Below are positions 11,296 through 22,973 of a stretch of DNA of 64,000 nt, piece by piece. A model generated the notes under the pieces. That model did not search any database. It saw only the letters and a list, made by a program, of their open reading frames with translations, and was not told the origin of the DNA. Source of the DNA: Sanguinoderma infundibulare (taxonomy: Eukaryota > Basidiomycota > Agaricomycetes > Polyporales > Polyporaceae); the NCBI GenBank assembly GCA_032821775.1, contig JAVLRN010000010.1, forward strand, positions 1,240,001 to 1,304,000, read 5' to 3'. The first letter of the stretch is position 1, and every line of letters begins with the position of its first letter. The position numbers and the translations under genes are program-made.

Positions 11296-13011
11296 CTAGA
11301 CGGAGAAACAATATGATACATCCGCGACCAGCTCTCGAAGCTCCGGGAGGTATGCAATTTCCATGAGGCCGCGGTCTTGCCTATCTCCCTCTAGAGATAT
11401 GGCAGCCGTCTCCAGCCGATGTCCCTTGTCGGCACGATCGCGGAGGCACTGGAGCATCACGTCGAATGCCTCCTCGTGAAAGTCTCCGGATATGTGGAGG
11501 CTCTTGAGGTCTGGACACGGAACGGATGAATCCGGCGGTGGGGTCGCATCCATCAGACCCGCAAAGGCCGTCACGCTGGCTCCAAAGTTCAACGTCTGCA
11601 GGAGAGGGTACGTGGTGAAGGCTGTGGCCCAGGTTTCCACGTCCACGTTGTCGCCGTCACCAGTGACGGTGAGCACGATCAACGAGGGAGACGTGAAGAT
11701 GCTGAGGAGATCGCGTATTCCGAGGTGCATGGACTCGGAGGACCACTCGGAGAAAGCAGAGGACTGGATATTGAAGGTTATGAGGGGGCTGCGTATGCCC
11801 CTTTCGTTGGGTTGGACATCGCATGTGATCGAGTAGTCCAGTCCGAATACGCAAACGGAGACCGCCGTCGCCATCCCGAGCGCTGGCATGACAATTGCTG
11901 GATTCGGGGGTAACGAGGCCGCAATGGTTTCGGTGATATCGTGTTCCAAGATGTCTCCGAGCTCGCAGCTGATGAAGATTGACACGGTAGGGGATAGTAA
12001 GACATGGGAAAGAAATCGGGAGGTGTGTGCGAGGGAATGGGCGTCCAATCCCAGCCGTTTCAGATGGCGCAGAGACAGTGGATGTTTGCAAGCAATGTCA
12101 CCCTCGACCCAGTTCCCCTCCATGCGCTGAAGAACCGAAAACAGGTCCATCTCCTCGAGGTTGGTGCTAGCCGCTAGAGCATTCATGAAGTGGACGAAAG
12201 AGAAGGGACAGCGGCATTGGATCAAAGAGAGCCTGCGCAGATGGGCGTAAACTTGGATATCCTGCGGAGCGACTACGAACACGATAGCAAGCGACCGAAG
12301 GCGGGGGAAGCGTTCTTGGGTGAGCGAAATGTCCGCGGAGTCGTCCTCGGTCTCCTCGCGGGTTCGGCTCCCGTGAACAAACAGCATTAGAGCCTCCAAG
12401 GCAGGCATAGCATCTTGGAAAAGGGCGATGAGAGCGGACCGCAAAGCGTCCTGCACAACCTCGCAGATAAACGATCGAAACCGACCGGTGTGGGGACGCA
12501 GCATGTCAAAGTCATCTTGAAAATGTCTACGGCTTTGGTTTGGGAATGAAACGTCAATGGTGGCGGGGAAAGACAGATCCAGGGCGCGCTGCGAGTAGCG
12601 AGGGAGTCGTATGTCGATGACGCGCCACAACTTGGGCGACGCATAGATAACGTCGCGCCAGTACCGACAGACGAAGATGAGTTCTACCCACTTCGTGCTC
12701 GTAACCAGGTCGGTGAGTCGACTCCAATCGGGGTATTTTACACAATCCTCGACAACCCAGGTGAAGATAGAGACGAGGAGTTCGTTTGGGAGACGATTGA
12801 TGGGGACAGTGCTGTTCAAGACCATGCTAAGCTTGCAGCGTTCCTTGGTGACGGTTTTTTCTATCTTTTCGAGAACGTTCATCCGTTGGTGTACTTGACT
12901 TCGTAGGGCTGGCAGCGCGAGTCCAGATGGAAGGGGAAGAATATTCGGGCACCATTCTTGTATTGGTATGGTCGCATCATCTGACGTCGGATCGTCAAGA
13001 TCGTTGTTCAT
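11296..13011 (-). CDS. F-box protein
   Basis: An uninterrupted frame of 571 residues. A short N-terminal helix-rich segment, with a probable coiled coil at residues 40-62, is followed by an F-box at about 70-118 (INRLPNELLVSIF, then FVCRYWRDV and SPKLWRVI). The F-box is expected to bind SKP1 and place the protein in an SCF ubiquitin ligase. The remaining 450 residues show spaced hydrophobic segments like the irregular leucine-rich-type repeats of basidiomycete F-box proteins, where the substrate would bind. No intron was needed. The frame starts with an ATG at 13011, and the upstream 430 bp are non-coding. Basidiomycetes carry large, fast-evolving families of such genes, so the target cannot be named. 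Confidence 0.9.
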   Translation of the reverse strand: MNNDLDDPTSDDATIPIQEWCPNILPLPSGLALPALRSQVHQRMNVLEKIEKTVTKERCKLSMVLNSTVPINRLPNELLVSIFTWVVEDCVKYPDWSRLTDLVTSTKWVELIFVCRYWRDVIYASPKLWRVIDIRLPRYSQRALDLSFPATIDVSFPNQSRRHFQDDFDMLRPHTGRFRSFICEVVQDALRSALIALFQDAMPALEALMLFVHGSRTREETEDDSADISLTQERFPRLRSLAIVFVVAPQDIQVYAHLRRLSLIQCRCPFSFVHFMNALAASTNLEEMDLFSVLQRMEGNWVEGDIACKHPLSLRHLKRLGLDAHSLAHTSRFLSHVLLSPTVSIFISCELGDILEHDITETIAASLPPNPAIVMPALGMATAVSVCVFGLDYSITCDVQPNERGIRSPLITFNIQSSAFSEWSSESMHLGIRDLLSIFTSPSLIVLTVTGDGDNVDVETWATAFTTYPLLQTLNFGASVTAFAGLMDATPPPDSSVPCPDLKSLHISGDFHEEAFDVMLQCLRDRADKGHRLETAAISLEGDRQDRGLMEIAYLPELRELVADVSYCFSV

Positions 13012-13443
13012 CTGAAGCGAAAAACGATGATTAGTCGAGAGGGCGAGAATGTAGGCCGTTTCTCATACCACGACGACTCGTTCGCTAACTGGCTTGCCTA
13101 TCATTCTACCGGGTTGTTTTGTTCTGACGTGCATGAATTTGTGGCAATGTCAACGATAGAAACAGGCAGGGTCATGGTAAAAGAGCATTACCAAACAGCT
13201 CCCAGCTAAGCACAGGCGTGGCGGGGTGGTGGATGAACCAATGAAGACTCGTCGTCGTCGCCGCCGTCACGGAGGCGCTTCCATCCTGATGATAATTCAA
13301 GCTCCGCCGGCCTTTGCCGGGCCACCAGAAACAAACATTGTCACTGCAACATTGAAAACAAATGTGCATTGCAAAGAGGTTATAAAGCTGGGACAAGGAC
13401 GTTCAACAGCACTCGCTACATCGAACATCTCGAGCCATATAAT
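13012..13443. other. Promoter side of the F-box gene; 3' flank of the acyl-CoA ligase
   Basis: About 430 bp with no coding signal. It contains a short GTC/GCC-type simple repeat near 13,248-13,268. On the minus strand it lies upstream of the F-box gene and downstream of the ligase stop codon. Confidence 0.5.
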
Positions 13444-16153
13444 CTAGAGCTTCGCTTTGGCAGCAACTAACAACTTCCCGTTCGCAAGCATCGCCTTAGC
13501 CTGCTCCCGTAGCACGCGGCGCAATAGCTTCCCACTGGGGTTCTTCGGGATTGCGTCAAGAAACTCAACGCCCGCGAGCCACTTGAAGTGCGTCTTGTGG
13601 TCAGAAACAAGCTACATGTTCCCCTCTGTCAGGGCATGCGGTTGGTATCTAGCAACATCGGAGCATGTGCTTACCTTCATGAGGCCTTCCTTGACTTTCT
13701 TCTCCTCCTGTAGGTTTTCTTTGACGCGTACCTGCACCTCTGGACGGAGCACGACGAACGCAAATGGGAGCTCCCCACTATACTCGTCCGGAATGCCGAC
13801 AACGCACACGTCAGCGACGTCCGGGTGGCCGAACAGGTGGCCCTCGAGCTCCGACGGCGCAACTTGGAACGCGCGGACTTTGATGAGCTCCTTGATGCGG
13901 TCGACGACGAAGACCTCCCTCCGCTCGTTCAATTTCACCTCGTCGCCGGTATGGAGCCACCTACAACACAATCCGACGTCAAGAGACGAACATGTCCTTA
14001 GCCAACTACGGGGAACGCACCCATCCTTGAACGTCTCCGCGGTGCTATGCGGTCGAACATGTGAGCCTATCGCACTGATGAACGTAACGTGACCGAACTT
14101 TGTGGCTCACGCAGTAGGATTGTTATAATACCCAAGCGCCAACGCCGGGGTCCTCAAATGCAGCTCCCCCAACTCGCCGAACTGGGCGAGCGTCCCGTCC
14201 GACTTGACGACGCGCGCCTCCATGCCCGGAAGGAGGAAACCCGCGCAGCCGGGGGTGCCGGTGCGCTTGTCGAGTTGAGGCATCGTGATCATGGTTGCCG
14301 TCTCAGTCATGCCTATGAGTCATCGTCAGGAAAGCGGGCGTATCACACTTGGGTCTGCATCGCTCTGTGAGATTCCAGAGGGTGGACGCACCGTACGCCT
14401 GTCCAACGACTGAGTTAGGGACAACCTTCGTCAGTGGTCGCTGAGCTCAGGGCTAACGGGCGCCGCGCCGCATCCTAGTAACTGGACGGAGCTGAGATCG
14501 TAGTTCTTCACGATAGGGCTCTGAAAACGAGCAAGGGCATAAGCTAACGGAGTAGATGGCGTCCAAACTATGCACGGTCTTACCTTGCAGAGGAGGATAG
14601 CCATCGGTGGGACCAGGCTAGACATATCAAAGACCGCATAAGGAATCCTGAAACTCGATAGAGGAAGACATTGACTGACTATAGATGTGTAACTCTGTAT
14701 TGTTGGATGCTTTGTAGCATGCGCTCGAGCGAGAATTTAGGAGACACGACGACAGTGCCCTAACAGGAGTGGTCAGCGGTCCATCAATATCACAGAGTAT
14801 TTCGCATGCGTACCCCAACGAACATCGAGAAGGACAGAACGAAAAGCAATCCATAGGCGTCTTGTCGAAGAATCGAATGTGAATCAGTGGTCATCACCCG
14901 TGCAACTCGAGACGCAAGCTTACGATAGAATGGCAAAACTGAATCGCGCGATAATAACATGTAAGCATATACCCAGCACTCGACGCAAAAAGCATATGCG
15001 TACCTCCCAAAACGACGTTCCCGGGGCGGAAGACCCTCCATCTCGGAAGCACGCTCTCGTCCGTGGGCTTCACGAATTGGGCGACCTGTACAATGTTCGC
15101 AATGACCGCGTAGTGCGATATCATCACCGCCTGAGCATTTCCGCAGTGAGTGACATTGCACCAGCAACCGACAGAAGCGGAGCATGCGTGCCTTGGGCTT
15201 TCCCGTAGTTCCGCTGGACAACAACAGCAGCGCGAGCTTGGTGCGCGCCTCTCCAGGCTTGAGCCGCCGCTCCCTGTACTCCTGTTTGGCTCCCAGGCCG
15301 GACTTGATCAGGTCTTGGACGTTCGAGTACGGCGAGGACTGGATGGGATCCAGAAGCACAATTCGGTCGGCCGGAAGCCCCGCTGCGTGCGCCGCTTCAA
15401 CTGCGACGGGAAGCATCGCGGGATGGGCGAATAGCAGGCGCGCCTTGGACAGCTCGAGCTGGTGGGCGAGCTCTTCTGCGGTGTACATCGGGTTCGACGT
15501 CCTGCGGAGTATGTAAGAAAGGACATCATACTACGACGAAAGGGCAATTTTACGTCACGATGCCGCCCAGCCGTTGGACTGCCCTGTAACACGACCGGGT
15601 GAGGGGAGGAAGTCTGGACGTCTAGGCAAGAATCCGAGCGCACCACATGACGACCGGGTAGTCTGCGGTGGAGGTGAGCAACGCCCACACGAAACACTCG
15701 ACGGACGCTAGGCTTACCAACATGATTCGGACTAAAGATGCAGGCTAGGTGGCGGCTGACTCAACACCTACTGCCACCCCGCAACTGCGCTACGTACCTA
15801 CGTCGTCGTCGCCTGAAAAAAAAACCACGTTCAACAACACTGCACCTAGACACGACAAACGGTGCGGATGCCAACCTATGTTCCATCTTATCTTCAAGGC
15901 GTTTGTCAAACCGTGAGTTCGCGCTCGGAGCTAAAACAGAATGCATCGATTAGCAAACGCCAGAGCTCCAGCACAGCAAGACACTGACCTCGTCCGAGCC
16001 TATCTGCCTACCACTAGCCTCTTCAATGAGCCATGCTTGAGGTTTCGTCTGGACGGGGCGGAGGGGGTGATGTAGATCCAATAAGAACTGGGGGATTAGC
16101 ACGTCGTCCGGGATGAATGGGAGGTCGTTCTCGCCGGCCAGTATTTCCGCCAT
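13444..16153 (-). CDS. 4-coumarate-CoA ligase-like acyl-CoA ligase, PTS1-tagged
   Basis: An intron-rich gene of the adenylate-forming (ANL) superfamily, predicted to activate a carboxylic acid with ATP and load it onto CoA. Joined exons give an N-terminal block (IPQFLLDLHHP), ACIFSPNHVDYPVVMW, the P-loop LSSGTTGKPK, MTETATMITMP, the hinge-side WLHTGDEV, then DRIKELIK and FQVAPSELE. The catalytic lysine lies in PSGKLLRR. At least five very short exons at the 5' end join cleanly in frame, so the gene looks intact. The protein ends in A-K-L, a canonical type 1 peroxisomal targeting signal. This fits fungal 4CL-like enzymes acting on aromatic or fatty acids in peroxisomes. The substrate cannot be read from the sequence. 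A TATA element lies about 125 bp upstream. Confidence 0.88.
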
Positions 16154-16691
16154 GGCGTCGAAGGGGGTGGCGGCTAAACGAAAGTCTAACCGCTCGGTGT
16201 CCTGTAAATACGGTCAGTTTAAATACGATCAGTTGACGCGCGCGAGGTGTGGACCACGAGGCACGATGCTGCTGCGTTTATATATGCGGGTTCGGCTTCG
16301 AGATGTCCGAGTCTTGTCTCAGCGTTGTGATACTTCGGGACGACAAAACTTCTGGACCATCTGAATCAGCACTAGCCAGCCGGGCGAACTTAAGCCGAGC
16401 GATCACAGAACTGTATGTGTACCGTGTGCAGGAAGAGGTTTTTGGTGATCAACGCGCACATCCCCCTCCACGCTGGCCGGTGCCAGGCCGTACAACGATG
16501 TTTCGAAAGACCGGGCTCTTGGCCGTCCAGCGCCGACGGCCCGACCTTGGCAGTGAACAACGTGCGTATACCGGTCATCCTATTATCTTGCGCTCGAAAC
16601 GACCGCCCAAAATCGAAGCACGGGTCGGAGCGTTCCATGTTCGGACAGCACGATAGCATTTGCAAAGATCGACCTACAATACACGACAAAT
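16154..16691. other. Intergenic region between ligase start and MED7 stop
   Basis: The region holds the ligase promoter (including the TATA element) and the 3' flank of MED7; both genes are on the minus strand. The open frames here show no protein-like sequence. Confidence 0.5.
16277..16284 (-). promoter_or_regulatory. TATA box of the acyl-CoA ligase gene
   Basis: On the minus strand the sequence reads TATATAAA, about 125 bp upstream of the ligase ATG at 16153. Position and strand fit a core promoter element. The start of transcription was not determined. Confidence 0.5.
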
Positions 16692-17716
16692 TCAGATGAC
16701 TTCCTCCGCCCAACGCAGGACGTCCTCATTGGTCATCTTGCTCGGGTCCGGGGGTTGCGCGGGCTACAGTGAACATGCCGTCAGCCTACGTACAAATGGG
16801 ACCTGCGCACAAGGACATACTGGGGCCACAACAACTTGGCTCGCCCCAGCACTTTGGGCAGAGCCCAGGCCTTGGGCAGCCTGGCGCAATTCTGCGAGCT
16901 GCGCCTCGAGCGAGTCGCATTTCCTGCATACAAAAAAAGCGCGCGTGAGTTTATTGCCAAGGCGGAAGAAACGACGCCACATACGAATGGATCGCTTTCG
17001 TCTCCTCTCTCCTCAGCTCCAGCTGTCTCCGCATCATGAGCTCGAGGTTGCCTCGCGCCTGCACGGGGCGGAGGTCGTTCGCGGCGGCCATGATGTTCTG
17101 TGCGAGGACGTTGATCCATTCCAAGTGCTGCTTCCACTCGGCATCGTCTTCAGACGAGGTCGTCGGCGGGGGAGCGAGAAGCGACTTGAGGAGCTTCGAG
17201 TAAGTTACGAGCAGAGAACGCAGGATGCTGCGAAGTGCCGGACGGCGGTCTATGCAAGTGCAAGCGCGAGGACACTGGTGGTGAACGGGGCTGTGGTAGA
17301 CAAGAAGTCGGGTCGAAAGCGTACCGACACTTGGATCCTCTGGGTACAGCTGCGTGCCGCCCAGGTCCCCTAACGAGGGGATATTCTCTTTGACCTGTTT
17401 CACACGAACATTCGACTCAGACACGCATAGATGCATCGCGATGATTACTCACAAGCCAGGTGTCCCCAAACACCGTATAGTGTCCCTCTTCCAGTATCCA
17501 GTCTACGCGCGGCTTCTCTAGCGTCGCGATCGACCACTCCGGCACGTCCGTCTGGTCCGACAAGACTTCATACTGGTTCAGCGCGCCGATGTCCGCATCC
17601 TCCCCCGCGCGCTCCTTCAAGAGCTCGAGGAGCTTGAGGTTGTGATTCGTGTAGCGGGTGTAGTGGGATGGCGGCGAGGGGAACGGGTTGCGGAGCTCGG
17701 TCTCTTCGTCATCCAT
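16692..17716 (-). CDS. MED7: Mediator complex subunit 7
   Basis: MED7 is a core subunit of the Mediator middle module and links transcription factors to RNA polymerase II. The N-terminal exon carries the family hallmarks NPFPSPPSHYTRYTNHN and EKPRVDWILEEG, followed by a G-D-T-W segment. Later exons give SLGDLGGTQLYPEDPSV, a helical region (RSLLVTYSKLLKSLL) and the conserved QNIMAAANDLRPVQARGNLE. A C-terminal coiled coil follows (QLELRREETK, CDSLEAQLAEL). The last exon ends TNEDVLRWAEEVI and a stop at 16692-16694. At least four introns are needed. The start at 17716 is the first ATG and matches the usual MED7 N-terminus. It is transcribed divergently from the BCL7-like gene. Confidence 0.93.
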
Positions 17717-17963
17717 CGGCGGTCAGTGTCGTCGCAACGGGCCCTTCAGCGTGCGATCCGATATAGAGGTAAGCCTGAGCGAGGATGGATGGCCAGAGCT
17801 TCATGGGAGTTCGGGCGCAAGTCGCGCATCGACAAGCGCACGACACGCCCCGCGAGCGCGCCACAGTTGCGGGCCTTCTCTCGCAACCACGCCGTCATCG
17901 CTGTCCCTCCTCGCTTTCTAGCTTCGCTATCCACTTCTGCGCTCCTCGGAAACCTCGCATAAC
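17717..17963. promoter_or_regulatory. Shared divergent promoter region, MED7 / BCL7-like gene
   Basis: Only 247 bp separate the two start codons, so both promoters and 5' UTRs must lie here or overlap. No TATA box is seen, as is common for housekeeping transcription genes. Co-regulation is an inference from the arrangement. Confidence 0.5.
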
Positions 17964-18748
17964 ATGTCCACACGGAGAAGAGTGGGGTTCAGCACGTCCA
18001 CGTCGGAGGCGTCGCGTCGACAGCTCATGCAGCCCGTCCCATGTTGGGAGAAAGTATGGGGTCCCCCAGACGGCGCAGCCCCGGGCACGACCCTTCGCGT
18101 GTACAAGTGGGTGAAGACCGACAAGAAGCAGGTGCGCTCTCTCTCACCATCCATAACGCGCCGTGCATATACTCATCCTCACCGCAACAGCAATTCAGCG
18201 ACGACGAGGGCGAAGCGGACCAGCCGCTCGCGCCCATCCAGCCCGAGGACCTCGTCGAAGTCGTCGAGGGCGACGACGACATGGAGCAGGACGAGGCGGC
18301 GAACTCGAACGCGACCCCCGGCCCCATGTCGCGCGATGTCTCCGAACCCGCGCCGCTCCGACCCAAGGATGTCGAGTCCGTGGGGGATATCAGCGCGCCT
18401 CAGTCCAAGCCCGCGTCGCCCAAGCCCCACCCCCTCTCGATATCCTTTCAACCACCCACCCCCACGCCCGGCCCGGAGGACGTCGACGATGGGCTGCAGG
18501 ACGTGCTACGGCCGCCGCAATCGGGGGGCGACGATGAGGGGATGCTTGGTGGGGGACCGTTGGATGGCGGGGATTTGTCGATGGGCGGGGACGAGGACAT
18601 GGGCTTGGATATGAGTGGGATAGGACCGGACGGGGAGCAGTACGAGGGCGCGGACGACTTGTCACAGTTGCAGGCGACGGACGCGTTGCTTGGCGGGCCG
18701 CTGATGGACGACGGCATGGAGGACCCGTTCGCTGTTCCGCAGACATAG
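17964..18748 (+). CDS. BCL7-like N-terminal domain protein
   Basis: Two exons, 17964-18131 and 18191-18748, join in frame to give 241 residues. The first 56 residues contain WEKVW and LRVYKWVK. These match the start of animal BCL7 proteins (WEKKW, then LRIYKWV), which are accessory subunits of SWI/SNF (BAF) chromatin remodellers. The rest is acidic and rich in Asp, Glu, Pro and Gly, ending in a low-complexity DLSQLQATDALLGGP segment, and is probably disordered. The size and layout (short conserved head, disordered tail) fit the family. The gene shares a short divergent promoter with MED7, consistent with a nuclear role. The family assignment rests on one motif block and needs a profile search. 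Confidence 0.6.
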
Positions 18749-20752
18749 TTTGCGATGTTGGGTGAAAATGTACCGGTATGTGTCCATAAGGGAAAGTGTT
18801 GACCATTCGCGGTCTCTTTTTGCTATGCATCTTTTCGTTGCCTCCCAATCGTCCGACGTCGAGCACCCTCTCTAGACTCGATCCCAACCCGTCTGTCCGG
18901 CATATCATAAACTACATTCGAACATACTATACATATCATGCGACCGGCTGCTTAGGACCGATCATAAACAAAGGCATGTAGGATGCCAGGAGCGCGCCAA
19001 CGCCAAGCCTATCATGGCGCACCGTCAACGAGGCGGGAAGAGGACGGGTACATGGAGAACGTACATTATGACACTGACACCGGACTGGGCTGCCTCTTTT
19101 ACGCGCAACGGGTGTGAGTTGATGACGCTAGTAATGGAGAGGAGGAGCCCAGGCCACGCGAGGTACCTGTGATGGAAGCAAAGGCACAGTAAGAGGACTG
19201 GTCGACAAGCAGGACTTAATAATGCACGCACCGATTCCGAGTGACCATGATCAACCCTGACACGAACATCACTGCAACGCATACCGCCATAAGTCAGAAC
19301 ACATACGACGCGCGTATAACGAGGGATCGGACGTACTGGAAGAGCCGAGAGGATCTGTATAGACGTTCACAGTCAGCGGCTCGCACCTTCCACCCCATAT
19401 GCTGGCACTCACCTACGGACTCAACTAGCCATGGCTCTGGCAACGTCAATTTTGCCTCAGCAGAGGGGTCGCGAGGGTCGTCCCCAGCAGGAAATGCGAC
19501 AGGTACAGACATGATAGTTGCTGGTTGATTGCTGGCCACACCGAGTGTGGCCCCAAAGGACCCGCAGACGCCTGCCTTCGGCGGAAACCGACATCTGAGA
19601 TTGAGAGTTTCGCTAACACCTAGCAAGCAGTACCATTTGTCTGTAGAAGATTTATCTGAACGAGACACAAAGGAGCGTGCTCACACATCAAAATTCATTG
19701 CCTCAGCCCAAAGGACATATACTTACAGCCATTCACAAAGTCATAGTGATTGTTGTCGGAGATTCAACTTCATACCTTGGCGGAGTTGGAACGTTAAAAT
19801 CGGAGCCCGTTTACTTGCTACGCTGACTGTTTCTGCCCTTTTCGCCCCTCAACCACAGCGTATACTTTCGGGTGCCTTTCTGTGCTCAATCCTCGTTGTA
19901 ATGAACGCTTACTAGTAGGCCAGCTATGACGTAAGCTCTCGCTACGTTCCTTTGGATATTCTGTATCAGTGGCGTCCAGCGGCGGGCCTCGAGACAGGGC
20001 AGGCAGTGACGGCTAAAATCATCCACTCCCATGGACGGTGACCCGTCTTCGACCAAATATTCCACCACTCACCCGTCCTCACCAATCGCAAGGATGAACC
20101 CCATTTCCGTCTTTGTGCCTCTGTGCTTTACCCTACAACTTCCCGGAGCACGCTCACCCGCCGTCTGGAAGCGGACCGAGGCAAGATTCGAGGCATCTGC
20201 TTCTCGTGGTTCCGCCCCGATCTCTCCATGGTTCGACACACTCTATCCACTAGCCCTAGCTTGCGTCGTACTGGCGGCACGAGCGCTGCCATGTTCGCCA
20301 CTTCCAGCGGATACGAAGAGACGCGAAGTCTAGCTCCGTCCTCGATCCAAACCAGCAGCAGAAGTCGATGGCCATCTCGTTTCACCGCTTCACGCCGCCC
20401 TCGCCTTACGATGGCCAATCCGATCTCCTGTCAATGTCACCCCCCCGGCGAGACCGCCGAATTGCGAACGACGAATTCGAAGGGCCTGGATCGTGACGAA
20501 CTGTGGACGACAGTGAATGACGGGCACGTCGCAAAAACTGACAGCGCCGACAGCTGCGACTACATATACAATGTCTACATGGCGAGCAGGACCCTGGTTC
20601 TTTTCCTTTCGGCTCTGCCCTCCCTCCCTATCCCCACTGCCTGCACTGTTGTACTCTACTTGATTTAAAATCCGGCTGCTGGTCGTTCTGGGTCCCTCTC
20701 TGTGCATGGCATGTCTGCATTCCTAACTTAACGGCATCCGGTTAACACATCT
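18749..20752. other. 2.0-kb stretch without a supported gene
   Basis: Several open frames (minus 19294-19668; plus 20031-20333) look partly protein-like, and one at 20,094 starts with a hydrophobic, signal-peptide-like stretch. No exon chain or family could be established. The last 100 bp are the promoter side of the aspartic peptidase. Confidence 0.4.
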
Positions 20753-22775
20753 ATGCATCTTCCCGGGGTCTCTGCGGTCTTGTTCTTCGGTTTCGGGTTT
20801 CTCGTGAGCATGTTCGAGGGGGCGTTTGGGGCGCGGCCTCCACTTCCTTCCATAGAGCCGGTCAGGACGGTGCCTTTCTCGCTCGCCAGGGACCCAGAGA
20901 GCTTGCCCCAGCACCGCATATATGTACTCAACACCTCTGTCGCCGGCGTACCGTTCGAGGTGGGTAAATTGTCGTGCGCATATATCCACCGTTCTCGGCG
21001 CTGATGGGCGCGATCCTGCAGGTTATCCTCGATACCGGGAGCAGCGACCTCTGGATCGACACCAGCGACTCTGAGGTTGCGCTCGCGAAGGAACGGATCA
21101 TCGAGACCGGACGTACGATCGCACTCGAGTACGGCGTGGACGGTTCACACACGTACGCTCGGGGTGCGGCGGAGTACGCGGACGTTCAGTTGGGCGCAGG
21201 GATGACTGCATACAACCAGTCTTTCGGTGCGTTCAATCATTCTTCGAGTGAAAGTCGTCGCTGATTGTGATAGGACGACAGTCAACGTGCCCGGGACGAC
21301 AAACATCACTAGATACGGCGACAAGGGCATCCTCGGACTTGGACCGTGCGTACCGTATCTCGCTGATATGATCGACGATATTCATGTGTGTGTCGGATAT
21401 AGCCCAAGGGGGTGGAGTGTCATCCGTGAGACGTTGAAGGGGACTGCATGGGTCACTGATCCGATCCTTCCCACAGTAAGTGACCGAGAAACTTGCCGAT
21501 CCCAATGTACGCTCACTTGTCGCCGACGTTCGCTAGCTCCTTAGCCAGAATCCTGGCATGCCATCATTCTTTACGCTAGAGTTTCCCTCCCGTGACTCTC
21601 AAGGCGTGGTGAACGATGGCATGCTGGCTCTCGGTGCGTTTGCAGTCGATGTATGCCGATTTGTTGTCCTCATGGATTCGCCTCCATAGGCACCCTGTCA
21701 CCATCGTTTGCAAGGATCATGGATGCGCCGAAATTGCATCTCATGACGGGAAGCTTTTGGGACGTTCCGTCTCAAGGATTCGTCGTCAACGGCGAGAAGA
21801 TCAAACTCGGTGGCTCGGACGACTTGCCGTTCACGCTGGATACTGGTGCCTACACCGGTGAGTCGACTGTCTGTGTGTTGCACATCAGCAGTTGTTGATT
21901 GAGCGGTTCAGTTTGCGTCCCGCCAGACTATATGCGCGAGATTTACGGCTCGGTGCCGGGATCGCGCCTGCTGGAGGACGGCACGTGGACGATCCCTTGC
22001 GATGCGAAGTTGAACGTGTCGATGGTGATAGGGTGAGTTTCATCCATGTAAAGGTAGCTCACACGCTGAATGACCGCACATGAGGCCAGGAACGCAACGT
22101 TTCCGATCCATCCCATCGACATGACGGAGGTATACGACGTTCAGGACGGGGCACCTCTGTGCAGGGGTTTGTTCTGTAGCAACGTGGACAAGCGCATTCG
22201 TGAGTAATACCGTATCCTGGACTTGAATGATCATCTTACGCTACGAGAAATAGCCTTCCTTATCGGTTTAAGTGCGCTTCGGAACATGCACATACTCCAC
22301 AGCTACGGGGATGGCGTTGACCGCAAGCCGTACGTCCAGCTCGTCAGCGTAAGTTTCGCTTCTCTCGCTGTCTAAGAGTGGAACGCTCACGAGGGTGCAG
22401 AGTACTGATGCCTACCAGGCGTCGAAGGAATTCGATGCAATGAACGCCGCGCGGATCAAGTCCTTTATGAAGCTCCAGAATGCGGCGTCCAGTGCGCCTT
22501 CAAGTTTCACTGGACGAATCGGAACGACACTCTATCCTCATTCGCTGCCCCTCCCCTCGCAGCTTTGGAGTGCAGCATCTCAAGGTCTATCCGTACAGAG
22601 AACGCGGCTGAGGTCGAAGACGATGAAGGGACGCAATGTGTGGATGTCGCGATTGTTCCTCCAAGCTGTCCTCCTCTTTACCGCTTGTGTTATGGTAGCG
22701 TTCCACTCGTTGTACCGTCGCAGTTGTATTCGTCGTAATGATCCCTCCGAAATTCCTGTCCGGATTTTTCAATGA
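20753..22775 (+). CDS. Membrane-anchored pepsin-like aspartic peptidase (family A1)
   Basis: About ten exons join in frame. An N-terminal signal peptide (about residues 1-26, hydrophobic FFGFGFLVSM core) precedes the mature enzyme. The first catalytic site is VILDTGSSDLWID and the second is FTLDTGAYTG, the two Asp residues of bilobal pepsin-like enzymes. Other family landmarks are GILGLGP, PSFFTLEFPSR and the substrate-binding region between the lobes. The C-terminus has a single hydrophobic segment (LFLQAVLLFTACVMVAF) followed by a short basic tail, so the peptidase is probably held at the plasma membrane or endomembranes with its active site outside. Intron borders at 20960, 21227, 21842 and elsewhere are consistent. 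A role in extracellular protein use is inferred, and it lies 4 kb from a peptide transporter gene. The sequence appears intact. Confidence 0.88.
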
Positions 22776-22973
22776 CCCCAGCTGCAGCGAGCACCTTGGG
22801 CCATGGACGCGTCGCACACGTGACCGTGATTGGAAGACAAACAAGCACAAACCGGGCGGGTTTTCGAACGAGAAGCCACGTCGCGCCGGGCACGGCGGCC
22901 GTCGCGATCATCCGCCCGTCTTATCCCCCACGCTCGCATCCGCCACACATTCAAACCGCCACCAAGTCACAAA

